NCBI RefSeq assembly: GCF_030272615.1
Contig: NC_081415.1
Location: 417,162,757-417,226,756, forward strand
DNA from: Cryptomeria japonica
Taxonomy: Eukaryota > Streptophyta > Pinopsida > Cupressales > Cupressaceae
Direction: 5' to 3'
DNA length: 64,000 nucleotides
Position 1 is the stretch's first letter. Every line of letters starts with the position of its first letter. The notes below the pieces were generated by a model. It worked only from the letters and a program-made list of their open reading frames with translations. It did no database searches and was not told where the DNA came from. Of this stretch, positions 42,313 to 54,358 are shown one piece after another. A program made the translations under genes and the position numbers.

Positions 42313-43789
42313 TGTAGACGCATAAAAATGACCATATTCCTAAATGGATATTTTATGTTCATTTCCCTATTTGATTAAATCCAATTTAATTAAATTATCC
42401 ACATTCTTCTATTTTATTAAGTAAATTGCTCGATTTATTTAAATAAAATTCACTATACCATTTAATGAATAAATCATTTTATTCAATTAAATCCCCCTAG
42501 CCACTTTTAATTAAAATCAAATTTAATTAAAAGGTTATCCTAAATTGAATAAATCTAATTTATTTAATTTCTCCAAATACAACCAAATTGAATGAAAATC
42601 AAATAATTCAATTAAATCCTATTATCCCCCCATCCACTTGCAAAATCCCAAACCCCTTCCTAATCCCTTCTAGAATCTTCTAATCGATTCTAATTAACCT
42701 AACCCTCCTCTAAACTTTGTCACATCCCTAAGCAAAGGGAGGTCACTTCTCAAATGGCCCAAAGTCTTGGATAACCATTGAAGGTTTTCAACCTTCAACC
42801 ACCAAAACCCCCAAAGTCTTTGAAAACCATTGAAGGCTTCCAACCTTCAACCACTTAATCCCCAAAGTCTCCAATAACCATTAATGGTTATTTCAAACCC
42901 TCCCACATGGTTAAAACATTTGTTTTGACTCAACCTCTACTCAACCCAAGGGTCTCATCAGGTCATTAATGCTTTGACCATGATTATCTCTTAATCATTT
43001 GCACAAAGGTTTATCTTTGGATTAGATCTTAATTCAGTGGGTAAACCTAACTTAGACTTGACCCTTAGCCTTTAGATAACCATGAGGTCTCCTCAGGCCT
43101 TTAATGCCTCCAACCTCTTCTTTCAACCCAATCTGGTGTGGACATTTGTCACCATTTCATTGGTGCCAATTGTGCACATAGATCCCCAACTTTCAAACTT
43201 GGCCCTTGATTAAACCATTCAATCTTGACCATCCATTGCCCTGTTTGTGCTATAAATAGAGCTCTCATTCCTCCATTCAGAACAATCATCTTTCAAATTT
43301 GAAGCATCACACTTATGCTCAAATTGTTTCAAGCTTTCATATCATTTTATGCTCATCATTTAGCCTCTCTTTTAGATCATAAATTAGACTAAATATGCAT
43401 GCTAGAGTATTTTCTTTATCATTTTAGTTCAATCATAGATTAAATATATCATGCTAGGATAGTATTCATACTAACCTCATTATCTTATCATCTAGATTAT
43501 TGCATTTTTGCATCACATCTAGCTTATAACACATCTCATACTAAAATCAGTTAAAAATCTCTCTCGTTCTCATATTTGCCATCCCTAAACCATTTTGCTC
43601 AGTAATCTGAGAGCAAAACATTGGTTTGAGGGACATTGTGAGATAGAGAACCATGGGACCCTCCTTGGGAAGCTGAGTAACGCATCGTTACTCCATAGCT
43701 TGCATCAAGAAGTCCTGTGTGTGTGTGTGGATTGGTATTTTACATATTTTTCACATTTTAATTCTAACAACCCATTTTTCCCACATACA
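42313..43789 (+). mobile_element. Solo LTR inserted in the chromovirus 3' LTR
   Basis: It starts TGTAGACGCATAAAAATGACC and ends CCCACATACA, with ATTTG on both sides (42,308-42,312; 43,790-43,794). The surrounding chromovirus LTR is continuous across it when compared with the 5' LTR. A TATA box (TATAAATAG, 43,251-43,259) precedes CTCTCATTCCTCCATTC, a likely transcription start region. There is no internal region, so it is a solo LTR from recombination. The family is probably gypsy but this was not determined. Confidence 0.9.
43251..43259 (+). promoter_or_regulatory. TATA box of the solo LTR
   Basis: TATAAATAG is about 540 bp before the LTR end, followed about 30 bp later by a pyrimidine-rich CTCCATTCA context suitable for initiation. 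Confidence 0.6.
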
Positions 43790-43856
43790 ATTTGCACTCA
43801 TTTCTAGTGGTTTAGTTTAATCCCTTCGGGGTTTCTTGGTGGGGCATTACATGGGC

Positions 43857-43961
43857 TAAGGATAGGAGATTGAGGTTCATCAAGGCACAATCTCATTTAG
43901 AGTTTAGCATTGTGTAGATTGGTTCCAAATTTCATAGTTTTCTATAGTAGTTTGTAAGGGT
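43857..43961. other. Host segment between chromovirus and LINE
   Basis: 105 bp of pre-insertion sequence separates the TGGGC duplication from the LINE target duplication. It should be continuous with sequence before 30,310 and after 51,539. No feature is recognised. Confidence 0.5.
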
Positions 43962-44168
43962 TTGATAGTAGAATTGTTTTTTATTATGAGAAAAATAGGT
44001 TTTGAAGGGATCCCGAAACCCTTTACAAAAGATCCTTAAAAGATAATAGCATTAAGAAACAAGAAAAGACATTCTGCTAAAAAACCAGCACAGTTCTAGG
44101 CAAAAATCAGCATAAAAGCCCAACAAAACTAGCAACATCCAACCAAAACAGAAAAAAGACAAGACAAA

Positions 44169-45907
44169 TTACTTGATGTTTTTAAGGGAATTAGCCAAAT
44201 TTCTTCTAATCCCTTGCAAATCTTTAATATTATCCCTGAGCATAGGGATATCCTTGGAAGAGGCCAAAGCATCTTTTTTCATACTCGCCCTTGTTCTTTT
44301 TGTCACACCACTAGGAGCACTTTCCACTATCCCTGCCTCAATAGAATCCTCATTAATATCTAGGTCCACAATAGGTTTGGAAGTGCTGGAGCCATCAAGG
44401 AACTTGGTAATTTCCTCTAAATTCTTAGTCACAGAGGTAAGGATGTCTGGAATCATTACCAAAAAGTTTTTCATGGCTGTTTTTCCTTCCTCCAATTTAC
44501 TAATCTGAGCTTCCAGCTTCTCCAATTTTTCCTCCATACCCTTTTTCCACTGCTCCTGGTTACTTTCAGCTTTCTTTCCCTTCTCTTTCTATTGCTTATC
44601 AATTTTTTCCAGATTCTTTATTCTTTCATATACCCACTTGTCAAAACCCATTCGAGCCTCGGACTGGTTTTTGAGTTTATCTAGAATAATCCCATCTCCA
44701 GCTTTATCCTGGTCCCTGCTCAATTTATCCTTATCCTTCTCCTGCTCATTTTTCATTTCCCTTTCCTCCTTATTAATCTGATTGTCCTTCTCCTCCATTG
44801 GCTGGCTGTTAACATTACTTATACTCACCCGGTGGGTAGGGCTATTCTGATCAGAAACATCCTCAGCTCCTCCTTCCTCTTCCCCCACTTCCTCTTCTTT
44901 CCAGCTCTCCTCTCCATCAAACTCATCGTTCTTCATCTTGCTTCCATCTTTTCCCATGTCCTCAAAATCAACCTTTGTATCCTTTTGATTACCCGTGTCC
45001 TCTTGAATTTTATCCATAGTGGCTTTTTTATCCTTTTTGCTCTGTGTCAACTCATCCTTGCTAGGCCCACCTTCCTCCATCTTCCTCTTTCCTTTCCCCA
45101 GTGACACCGATAATCTCTTGTTTTCCTGGATATCCAAAATCTTGCAATGCTCATAAATGAGCAAAATAAGGCCATAATGAAGCACAAGTGAAGAAGGGTT
45201 CTTGCTATGCTTATTCAGAGACTGCGACAGAGATCTAAAGAGGTAATAGGGTAGAGAAATCCTCTTCTCATGTCTAAAATGATTTAAAAGCACAAAATGG
45301 TATGTGTGGACCCTTGTAAAATGATCCTCCACAGTAATATATTCCATAATTGCATTAAGCACACAACCCGAGATTTTCTTGATATTAGAAGCATCATAAT
45401 ACCCCCTGTGGCTTTTCCTAGTTTCGCTCTCTCCTTCTCTTTACGCAGAAAAAGGTTAACTGCATTATTAGACACTTTCAAATCTCTAAAGAAGTTAAGA
45501 CCAGAATGGGGCATACTTGTGACCGTCACAATGAGGTCCGCATCCAGCTTAAACCTAACACCATGAATTTTGAAGGAGCCATTTATCCAGTTTTCAGTAA
45601 CTTTGGTGACCTCTAGGTTAACTCTGCCTTTATCATAGTTGACCAACTTTTCCATGAAATTCGTCATGAATCCTTTCTCCAGCTTTGTCCAAACCTTAGG
45701 CATCTCCTTCCATCTAGAGATATTATCAAGTTCCTCTCTTCTTGGATCCCCCCCCCCCATTTTAGATTTCGTTTTACTATTTCTCTGCTTCTGCAACTTC
45801 AGAGCTTTCTTCCAAATGACACTCAACTTTTTGAAAATACATACCCACAAAGTGTGCAGAAAATTAATATTCTTGATTAGGGCTCTGCCCTTCTGATGTG
45901 TCATCAT
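44169..45907 (-). pseudogene. LINE ORF3, downstream of RNase H; unknown function
   Basis: On the minus strand a reading frame of about 580 codons starts at ATG 45,907, shifts once near 45,400 in a G-run, and ends at 44,169, with one TAG at 44,589. Residues 50-250 look folded: KVWTKLEKGFMTNF, VTENWINGSFKIHG, PHSGLNFFRDL, then (after the shift) YDASNIKKISGCVL and YHFVLLNHFRHEKRISLPYYLFRSL. An acidic/basic low-complexity stretch (44,700-45,080) follows, then a predicted coiled coil (KLEKLEAQISKLEEGK) and a basic C-terminus. The folded part recalls plant transposon-protein (PTP)-like ORFs. It is not RT, endonuclease or RNase H. It lies between the RNase H end and the A-tail, thus inside the LINE. 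Its role is unknown. Confidence 0.7.
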
Positions 45908-45999
45908 CACCTTTCTAAAAACTTGAAGATTACTCATTAATACTTTCATGATTAACATGCGATCCATCTTTCCCCATAAATATGTCCTTTTTGATGAGT

Positions 46000-46616
46000 T
46001 CTTTAATATTAAAATCAATATTAACTTCCCCATTCCATATAATTTGAGATTCAGAAATTATGCCAAGGTTCGCTAGACCATCCACTACAACATTTTTTTC
46101 TCTGAAGGCATGTTCAATGATAATAGATTTAAAGCTAGAAATAATTTATCTAGCTTTAAAAATAATATTTTCTATAGTCCACGAAGGCTCAATTTCTCCC
46201 TTAAGGCATTTAATAATGTTAAGTGAGTCTCCCTCCAACCATAGATTATCATGATTGAGATTTTTTTCTATAATCAAAGTATTCAAAGCCGTCGAGGCTT
46301 CAGCATAATGACTAGTTTGGTTACCCAAAGGGCCAACAACAGCCACAAGGCAACTTCCAACAAAATTCCTGACAATGCCCCCATAACTAGCTTTCCTCGG
46401 GTTCCCCTTAGAAGCCCTATCAAAGTTGGCCTTAATCCATCCCTGAGAAGGAAAGCACCAGAAAAGACCATCCCTACCCTTATCCTTACTGATTCTGTTA
46501 CTAGAGAGGTTCCATCTTTTATTAAAGTCTTCTTTAGCAGCTAAACCATTATCAATTCCATTTAAACATTCAAAGATCCCTCTATAGATTTTATCCACCA
46601 CCACTTCAGGGTTCAC
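46000..46616 (-). pseudogene. LINE RNase H domain (C-terminus of ORF2)
   Basis: The minus-strand frame from 46,616 shows WIKANFDRASKGNPRKASYGG (first Asp), HYAEASTALNTL (Glu) and LWLEGDSLNIIKCL (Asp), the DED core of plant LINE RNase H. After a TAG at 46,146 it continues with HAFREKNVVVDGLANLG to about 46,050. Its role is removal of RNA during reverse transcription. Confidence 0.85.
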
Positions 46617-46639
46617 ACTTTTATCCCTAAAAATCTTGT

Positions 46640-49600
46640 TGTTGCGCTCCTTCCAGATGTTCCATATGATATTAGGGAGAGTAAATTTTCAAAGCTCAAC
46701 ATTCTTAGAATTGGAACTAGGGAAATACCATTGCTGCCAAAACTCTTCCAGAGAGTTCGGGAAAACCCAGCTTAATTTCCACCTACTAAAAATAATATTC
46801 TAAATTTCCTGACTAAAAATAATATTCTAAATTTCCTGACTAAAAATACACTAGTAGAGGATATGACAAGCAGACTCCTCCTCCCTACAGCAAAGAGAAC
46901 ACCTATTAGGAAAAAACAAATCCACGCTTATGGAGATTATCAAGAGTTAGCACCTTATTTTGGATAAAAATCCAAAAGAAGACATTAATTTTGGGCATCA
47001 ACTTCTTTATCCACACTTTAGCCCACAAAGGGATCGCTTCCAGAACTTTGTTGTGGATAGACACCGTTGAAGACACAAAATATTTCCCATCAGAATTTTC
47101 TCTCCAAATCAAACAATCCTCAGAATTGTCCATAAAAATTTTAGAAGAAAGCAAGATCTCTAAAAATTTTAATCCTAGACAAAGCTGGCTAAACTCAATC
47201 CACTTCCCATTTCTCCAGTAGTCTCTAACAAAGACTCCATACCTACTTTTGAACTAGTCTTTCCATTCCTTAAGGATGGGGATTTCCCCCAGCAATTTAT
47301 CCATAAGCCATCTGTCCTCCCAGAATCTAATAATTCTCCCATTCCCCAACCAGAAGAATTTTTTTTGAATTCTTTCAATGGCCTCTGCAAACTTTCTGGG
47401 GATTTTGAACAGACTAAGGGCATAGATAGGCAAATTTTGAAGGGTAGCTTTAAGAAATGCCATCTTACTTGCTTGGCTAAGGAGGGCTCCTTTCCATCCA
47501 GCCAGTTTGGAATTGAATCTATCAACCAGCTTCATCTAGAAATTCTCCGAAGGCTTTAAGCACAGAGGGAGACCCAAATAAGTTGAAGGAAACTCAACAA
47601 TTTTGCATCCAAGGATTCTTTCAACCCTTCTTTGTCTATCCACTGGGGTATTGATGAAGAACAAAGAGCTCTTATCCGAATTTATTTTTTGACCAGAAGC
47701 AGCTTCATAGGAATCCATAACACTCTTCATGTTTCTCGCTTCTCTTATGGTAGCTTCTCCCATAGTGATCGAATCATCAACAAACTATTCACGAGTACAG
47801 GTTATGTTGGAAGATGAAGGTTTAAGGCCTTTGAGTTTCCCTTCTTCCACATTTCTCATAATAAATCTACCCAAACTTTTAGCCAGAATAGTAAACAAGA
47901 TAGGAGAGATGGGATCCCCCTATCTTAGGCCTCTAGAACTTTTTAAGAAACTGGAAGGGGATCCATTAATAATAACAACAGAGGTAGAAGTTCCAGTCAA
48001 CTGAGAACAAAGTTGAATCACCTTTTCCCCAAACCCAAAAGCTTTCATAATTCATAAAAGGAATTGACAATTCACTCTGCCATAGGCCTTAGACATGTCC
48101 AACTTAAGAAAAAAGCCATGTTTTTTAACAGCAGTTAAAGAATGAATATTCTCATGAACAGAAATGATAGAATCCAGAGTCTATCTACCAGGGACAAAAC
48201 CATTCTGCTAAGCCGAAATAATGCGAGGGAGAATATCCAGCATTCTAGAAGTAAGAACCTTAGATATAATCTTGTAAACATAATTACAAAGACTGATAGG
48301 TCTGAACTTATTGAGAGAGTTAGCTCCAGAGATCTTAGGAATAAGAATGATAAAGGTAGCATTGAGTTCTTTTGGAAGCCACCTTGAACCAAAGAATTCT
48401 TTAACTCCATTACAAATATCAATCTCCACAATATGCCAAAAGTTTTGAAGAAGAACATAGGGAATCCATCCGGATCAAGAGACTTATCTCCAAGAAAGGA
48501 AAATACAACCTTTTTGATTTCTTGATTCGAAGGGATCCGAGAGAGATTTTTGTTGTCATCCTCATTTAAAATGGGAGGGATAGCTTGAGCAAGAAGGTCT
48601 TGATTTCTAATATCCAGAACATCCACCCCTCCCAAAAGATTGCTAAATAAATCCATAGCTTCCTTTCTTATTTCATTTTCATCCAACAAAATCCCCCTAC
48701 TGCAGGATAACTTGGAAATCATGTTGGCCACCCTACGCTTAAGAGTAGTCATGTGAAAAAACCGGGTGTTTTTATCACCTTCCTTCAAATACAAAGCTTT
48801 TGATCTTTGTCTCCAAAAAGTTTCTTCATTAGAGATAATTTCATGGTATTTGGACAACAACCCATTTTCAACATTTCTCAAATCCTCAGAAAGCCCTTTC
48901 TCTTGGATTTTATCTTGAACTTCTTTAATATCTGTCTTAATTTGAGCTTTACTTTTAAAGATATCTCCAAAAGTCTCTTTGTTCCAGATTTTAACTTTGT
49001 CTTTTATGATATTAAGATTTTTGACAACTCTGAGTAAGGCTGTTCCCTCAACCTTTGAATTCCACCATTCAGCAACACAGACTTCCAAAGATGGGTGGGA
49101 CAACCAAGATTTTTCAAATCTAGAAGGAAAATTTCACTTTGCAAAAGTTGAATTGGCAGTGAAAGAAATAGGGTAATGATCAGAACCAATCTTAATGATA
49201 GACGCCAAAGAACAATTATACTTAGAAAGCTAATCAGGAGAAATCAGGGATCTATCCAACCTGACTTGAATAAGATCAAAACCAGTTCTTCGATTGGTCC
49301 AAGTGTAATTAACCCCTTGGAGATCCACATCCATCAAATCTTGATCATTAATAAAATCCATAAGATCTTGTCTTCCCTCCAGCTGCAAAGGAAGGCCTCC
49401 CATCTTTTCATCCTCTTTTAAAGGGGTATTGAAATCTCCCATAATCATCCAGCTTTTATCAGCAAAACTTAGTCTATCTTCAGCCAGGCTCCTCTAAAAT
49501 TTAGTTCTTCCAACTTTAGAATTAGGCGCATAGACATTAGTGATAACCTAGACAAAGTTATCCTTAATGTGCTCAAGCAAGACTGAAGTCCTATTGACCC

Positions 49601-49850
49601 CTAAAGCAATTTCTGTACCTATAATAGTATTCTTATTCCAAAAGATAGTTGTACCTCCAGAGGCACCCTCCGAACTTGTTCCAATTAACCCATTACTTTT
49701 GAATATTCTAATCCTTTCCACTTTATCCTTACACATCTTAGTTTCCTGAATAAGGACTACATCCGGTTTATGATCTCTTACAATATTACGCAACGCATCC
49801 TGCTTATGGGGGGCATTCAACCCTCTAATATTCCATGAGATTATCTTCAT
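46640..49850 (-). pseudogene. LINE ORF2: AP-like endonuclease and reverse transcriptase
   Basis: The ORF begins MKIISWNIRGLNAPHKQ at 49,850. Endonuclease residues are seen in SWNIRG, LIQETK, MIMGDFNTP and GSDHYPISF (49,850-49,160). Then comes the RT with DPDGFPMFFF, LIPKISGANSLNKFRPISLCN and FVDD (about 47,780; catalytic pair). Next are KINSDKSSLFF, STYLGLPL, and the thumb region WKGALLSQASKMAFLKA. A deletion joins the KKFFWLGNG part to FWEDRW, where about 100 residues are usually present. A zf-RVT-like CSLC ... H ... C segment follows (46,850-47,150). Frameshifts occur at about 48,430 and elsewhere, with TAG stops. It would nick target DNA and reverse-transcribe the element RNA. Confidence 0.88.
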
Positions 49851-49859
49851 ACTTTAACT

Positions 49860-51475
49860 AGGGATAAGGCTAACTCAATGGAGCTCTGTGTTCCATCAGC
49901 ATGGTTCTTCCAACTTTCTTGTTTCGTCTAATTGTTTAGAGAGGATCTCCCCTTCTTTTTGATGTGACTTCCAACATCTGCCACTTTCTTATTCTTGCTT
50001 CTAGTTGAAATACCTCCATTGGGTCCTCCATTATTTGACTTTCCTTCTTTAATACCGAAAATCCTAAGATTTCCCTCAAGAGCCACCATTTCCAAACTTT
50101 TACAAGGAGTTTTTCATTGGGAGTTCAAGATCATATTTCCAATCTGCTTAGGACTTCCATTGGTTAATAACAACAAAGGCTCAGTATCCAAAATATTACA
50201 GTCCTGCGCTTCATTAAAGTCTTCCTCATTTTCTTTATTATTAGATGAAGCAGAAGATTCATCATAGGAACACTCATCAACTTTACCCTGGATGATAGGA
50301 CCAACCTTCAAATCCTCTGATTCAGATTTTTGAACCTTTTCTTCTTTCCCATTCTCTTCCTCCTTGTTACTTTCTTTTTGACTGTTAGAATAGGCACAAA
50401 CTGATTTTTCATTGTTATTATTCACACCCTTCTTTTCCTCGTTTTCCATCTTGGTCACTTCCTTCTTAGGGACAACCTCTGAAGGTGGATCATCATTCTT
50501 CCCTTTCATTTTCCATTTATGCTTCGAGTTGCTATCATTTTTACCATTCTTACCCTTCTTGAACGGACAAGATTTTGCCCAATGACTCGACTTTTTACAA
50601 TGAAAACAAACAAATGGAGAGAGATTCATATTTAATCACTTGGGTCCATTTCCCCAATTTGGATAGAATCTTAATAGTTTGAGGCATATCCATCATTTGA
50701 TTAACATTAACACAAATACAAGCAAAAACCAACCTTGATTTAGTTGTTGTCATCGGGTCGATCAAAAGAAGTTCACCAAATGATCCCACAATCCCTTTAA
50801 AGACCTCCTCATTCCAGAACTCCAATGGAAGGCTAGGGAGACGCATCCACATAGGCGTTGACACAAAAAAGGAATCATCCAAAGGGAGGTTAGGAGCCCA
50901 TTTCTGTAAAGCCAAGGTTGACTTGCTGAACATCCACAGCCCTTCACAGGGCGCTTTATTCATATCTTCTTCATTATTAAAAGCAAAGGAAAAAAAACCC
51001 CTAGGCAAAGCCGCCACATCCACTTGACCTTTGAGAACCCATTTCCTCCTTATAAAGTTCCTTACAACATCAATGTTAGGTCTAAACCTAGCAAACCATC
51101 CAACCAAGGTCATAGCTAAGCAAGACACAGTGAAATCAACCAGCTTATCCAGAACAGATATAGCAAAAACCCCTCTCACCAGATCAGAGAGATTTTTAAC
51201 TTCTGGAAGACCAGATTTCACCAAAGGCCTGATTCCAAAAAGAGCAAACCATTTCTTTTCTTTACCTCTATCATGTGGGTCCCCAGTTTAAGAATCTTTA
51301 TCTTCCACTGATTTGACTATCACCTTGTCACCCTCAGTACCCTGAGAAGCCTGGGGACCAGCATGATTACCAGCTCCAACCATAGAAATACCGCCATCCC
51401 CATGATTTCCACCATCCCAGGTTTGAAATTTGAATTTCCCGCTCGCCGCTCCGCTTGCCGCTCCTCTCCGCCCAT
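49860..51475 (-). pseudogene. LINE ORF1 with DUF4283-like domain and zinc knuckle
   Basis: An ATG near 51,475 leads into a Gly-rich N-terminus. The frame carrying KWFALFGIRPLVKSG is open from about 51,290 to 50,595. It has the DUF4283-like pattern (WVLKGQVDVAALPRGFFSFAF, WMRLPSLPLEFWNEEVF, VNVNQMMDMPQTI). After a one-base shift comes a single CCHC knuckle (CFHCKKSSHWAKSC, about 50,565-50,610) followed by a long Lys/Glu/Ser/Asn-rich acidic tail to 50,114. The frame continues past a TGA to about 49,870. RNA binding and particle formation is the family role. Confidence 0.8.
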
Positions 51476-51538
51476 ATTTTTCCCTCTCACTTTCTTAGTT
51501 GAGTTACTGAATAAACAAGGATTGATAGTAGAATTGTT

Positions 51539-52244
51539 AGGATAGTTATGAGTTTGTATTTTCAGTTTGATATGGTTTTTGATAACAACACGGTGGCTGT
51601 GAATTGCCATTATTTCATGCCTTAGATTGATATTTTATGATTTTATAAAAAAATTGTATGTTGGTGAAGTTTCATGTAAACTATATTGTTCGATAGTGCC
51701 TACTAGAACCATATTTTAGCTTTCAAATTGGAATTTTTATTGCATAAGCTGTTTGCTGTACAAATCAATTTATGATAGTAAAATAAAATAATTTCTTGCT
51801 GCAAATATGATTTTTTTTTTATATATCAAGTTTTGTGTGGTTTTATCACTTTTCAGTGTGTAGTTTCAAGCAATTTCTTTGGCAATTTTGGTGTGGTTTC
51901 AAATTGTTGAAAAATATTTAATTCAAAAGAATATCAGACATGATTTAAATTATTTCCAAGGGATATTACAACCTTATTAATTTGGCTCCTTATAAATACT
52001 AGAATTTAACTAGTCACCAAAGATCAATACTTTGATAAGGCTTGCTAGGGCATATTATGATTTGAGAAAAGTTTGACAGATATTCTATTGGATAGTAAAT
52101 TTATAATGATATAAAAAATAAATAAATCACTAGAAATGTCTAGCACATGAACCAATAAATGGATACGATCAAATTATTTTTTAAATAAATGAAATTATTT
52201 TTATAAGAGAAGAAAATCATAAAATATCTTTTGCCCGTAGGTTA
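51539..52244. other. No recognisable feature
   Basis: AT-rich, non-coding host sequence between the LINE and the next copia element. Confidence 0.45.
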
Positions 52245-52249
52245 AAAAA

Positions 52250-52742
52250 TGTTGGTGTAATTATTTATTCATCTTGGATATAATTACACTTTACTTAAGT
52301 TTACTTAGGTACATGCATAATATAGTAGTTTTCATATGAGACACTTAGGGAGATGTGATACATTGGGAGTGTGTATGTAGGAGAATTTCCACCTTTTATG
52401 GTGTGATCTTGTTGTTACTTTATCATATCCACTTATTGTGGAGTGATAATTCCACCTTCGGTTGGTGATCCACCTCATGTGGAATATTTTACTATTTCTC
52501 CTCCCTACCCCTACCTACCCTTGCATCTCATTGAGACACATGTCATCATTATGTGCTCTCTTGTCTCTTAGCCTTGCCTTTATAAGTAGGCTCATCTACA
52601 TTGTATGTAACAATCTTGATGATCCAGTTGATCTCTTTTGCATCTTGATAGGAATACAATTTATTCTTGTCATATTTTATCTCTTGTCATTGTCCTATCT
52701 TATGGTCTCTTTGATCTTGGTTGCTTCAAGCATAATCTCACA
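52250..52742 (+). repeat. Copia 5' LTR
   Basis: 493 bp, TGTTGGTG...TCTCACA. A TATA box (TTTATAAGTAG, 52,579-52,589) follows the CTCTTAGCCTTGCC motif. The same promoter segment is preserved in the 3' remnant at about 56,645. Confidence 0.85.
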
Positions 52743-54358
52743 TGGTATCAGAGTCATTGGAGTGCCATTACATAGCCTTTGGAGAGATTCTATTACATCT
52801 TTGAAGGAGGTCAAGAGGCAGATCTGAGGAGCAACATCTTCTAGAGACGTCCTAGACCAAATCCGACCTCGCCATTGAGTTCGGGTGGCAATTTCCATGA
52901 ATTTTGACTATAAATTCACATATATTAGGTGAAAGTCAAATTTGGGACTCATAGGAAACAATTAGCCTATTTGGCTAACAGTACAAAAATTTTCAAAAAA
53001 AATCAAAAAAATATATTTTATTTCGGGGGGGTCCTATGACAACCCCCCGTACTCGCTGGACCCTTCTTAGTATCTGCAGGGAGTACTGGCTCCAAATGAA
53101 CCATACCACTGCCGCAGTCTGCACCCTCCTCCCGTCGGCAACTCTCCTTTCAGTTCCCCAATGCCGACACTCTTCTGGTGACCCCTGCACCCGTCCATGT
53201 TCTGGCAACCCTGTGACCACTGCACCCACGATTTTCCTTCTTGCCGGCATCCATTTATGTCAGCTCCTCGATGGTTGCCCCGACCTGCGCCTCTCGCCAA
53301 AGTCCTCCTGACCTGTGCCTCCCACCGACAGCCTCTGCCACCTACTCTGCTAGCCTCCTGCGACACATGGCACTCGATAATTGGTCCACATAGACACCCA
53401 GACCTGTACACCTACTGCCATGTTCCTGCACAGTCAGCTGCCAACTAATCATATGGGACACCACATCACCTGCTTGGTTGACAATCCACACCACCTGCTA
53501 CGTCATTTGTCCAATAGACCACCACCTCAGCATCCACACAGACAGCCTTACAATGCCACAACATCTAGACCGTACTGCCATGCAGAAGCCAAGTCACTAG
53601 TCTATACTGCCACATCATCCGTACGTCTGACACGTGTTGATCTTCGATTTGGTCACGTCATCTGTATGTATTGTACGGACATTTGCACATGTGAAGGAGG
53701 TAAATTTTTGTGATGGTCATATGACTATCAAATTTAAGATGGCAGTTTGTTGACGTCATCATTTTTTGAAAATTTGGGAGGCCCCTTTTGTTGAGCTTTT
53801 TGATTTTACAGTTCAACTTCAAATGGCCATATCTTGCTCATTTTTGCTCCTTTTTTAGTGCAATTTTTTTTGAAATGGAATAATGTTTCATGTAATTTCA
53901 CATGGTGGTGTTATTTTCTGATTTTGGTGGACAAATGTTTCAGAAACGTTTAGTCTTTGGTGATTGTACCTATCCAATCCCTATTTCTGCAACTTCCAGG
54001 ACTCCGTTTGGGCTCATACGAACTCCTTTTTAGGTGCTGTTTTTTTTTTAAAGTACATGATTTTTTGTCTATTTTCATAATCTTCTATCAATTTGTAGTG
54101 ATTTTGAGTATAAATTATACTTTCAGCATATGGTCTTTTTTGGCCAATTTGGCACTTGTATTTCATAGATCTATCTTTCTGGTCTTTAGCATTGTAGTTC
54201 TCAGCCTATTTGGGTGGTTGTAAAACAAAATTAGAAGTCCACCTTGCCATTGTTTGCAAGTGGCCTATTGTACACGCACTACATATAAAGTGCCAAAATC
54301 ATCATTTTGGGGATGTACTTTGATTGAGTGAATTTGGGGGGGTGTCTCTTGTGCGTTT
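52743..54358 (+). other. Copia leader with GC-rich block (53,030-53,690)
   Basis: The primer-binding site starts at 52,743. Between about 53,030 and 53,690 the sequence is clearly richer in G and C than its surroundings and rich in CC dinucleotides. Open frames exist on both strands (for example 53,036-53,311 and 53,067-53,411) but show no family signature, and they read like Pro/Thr/His- or Arg/Gly-rich translations of the same composition. It may be an untranslated leader or a captured fragment. Confidence 0.5.

Larger units (their letters stand above)
30315..43851 (+). mobile_element. Full-length Ty3/gypsy chromovirus with very long LTRs
   Basis: Two direct LTRs (30,315-34,075; 38,620-43,851) begin TGTAGTACCCCTCCC and end GGCATTACA. 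TGGGC flanks both ends (30,310-30,314; 43,852-43,856). An initiator-methionine primer-binding site (34,078-34,089) and a G-rich polypurine tract (38,605-38,619) bound an internal region of 4.5 kb with domains in the order gag, PR, RT, RNase H, IN, chromodomain. This order with a C-terminal chromodomain and long LTRs fits the Tekay/Del branch of plant chromoviruses. The coding region is broken mostly by TAG codons and by a deletion between RNase H and integrase. The 3' LTR contains a solo LTR. Confidence 0.93.
38620..43851 (+). repeat. Chromovirus 3' LTR, 5.2 kb including a solo LTR
   Basis: Homologous to 30,315-34,075. The excess length is the 1,477-bp solo LTR plus its target duplication at 42,313-43,794. 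The CCACGTGG cluster is conserved at 40,365-40,530. Differences from the 5' LTR are frequent and dominated by C/T and G/A changes, indicating an old insertion. Confidence 0.92.
43979..51521 (-). mobile_element. Apparently full-length LINE with three ORFs
   Basis: An identical 17-bp sequence (TTGATAGTAGAATTGTT) lies at 43,962-43,978 and 51,522-51,538. This is the variable-length target duplication expected of target-primed insertion. The element reads on the minus strand from 51,521 to 43,979 and ends in a short A-rich tail (AATAAAAAA). Contents are ORF1 (DUF4283-like plus CCHC), ORF2 (endonuclease, RT, zf-RVT, RNase H), then a third ORF of about 580 codons. Several frameshifts, TAG codons and an internal deletion in ORF2 show it is dead. 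Confidence 0.9.

Noticed and set aside
45284-45420. Two overlapping minus-strand frames as separate LINE ORFs
   Set aside because: The end of one and start of the other are continuous across a one-base change in a G-run, so they were treated as one broken ORF3.
53036-53411. Pro/Thr/Cys-rich and Arg/Gly-rich frames in the GC-rich leader
   Set aside because: Open on both strands with no family signature. More likely an effect of composition within an untranslated leader.
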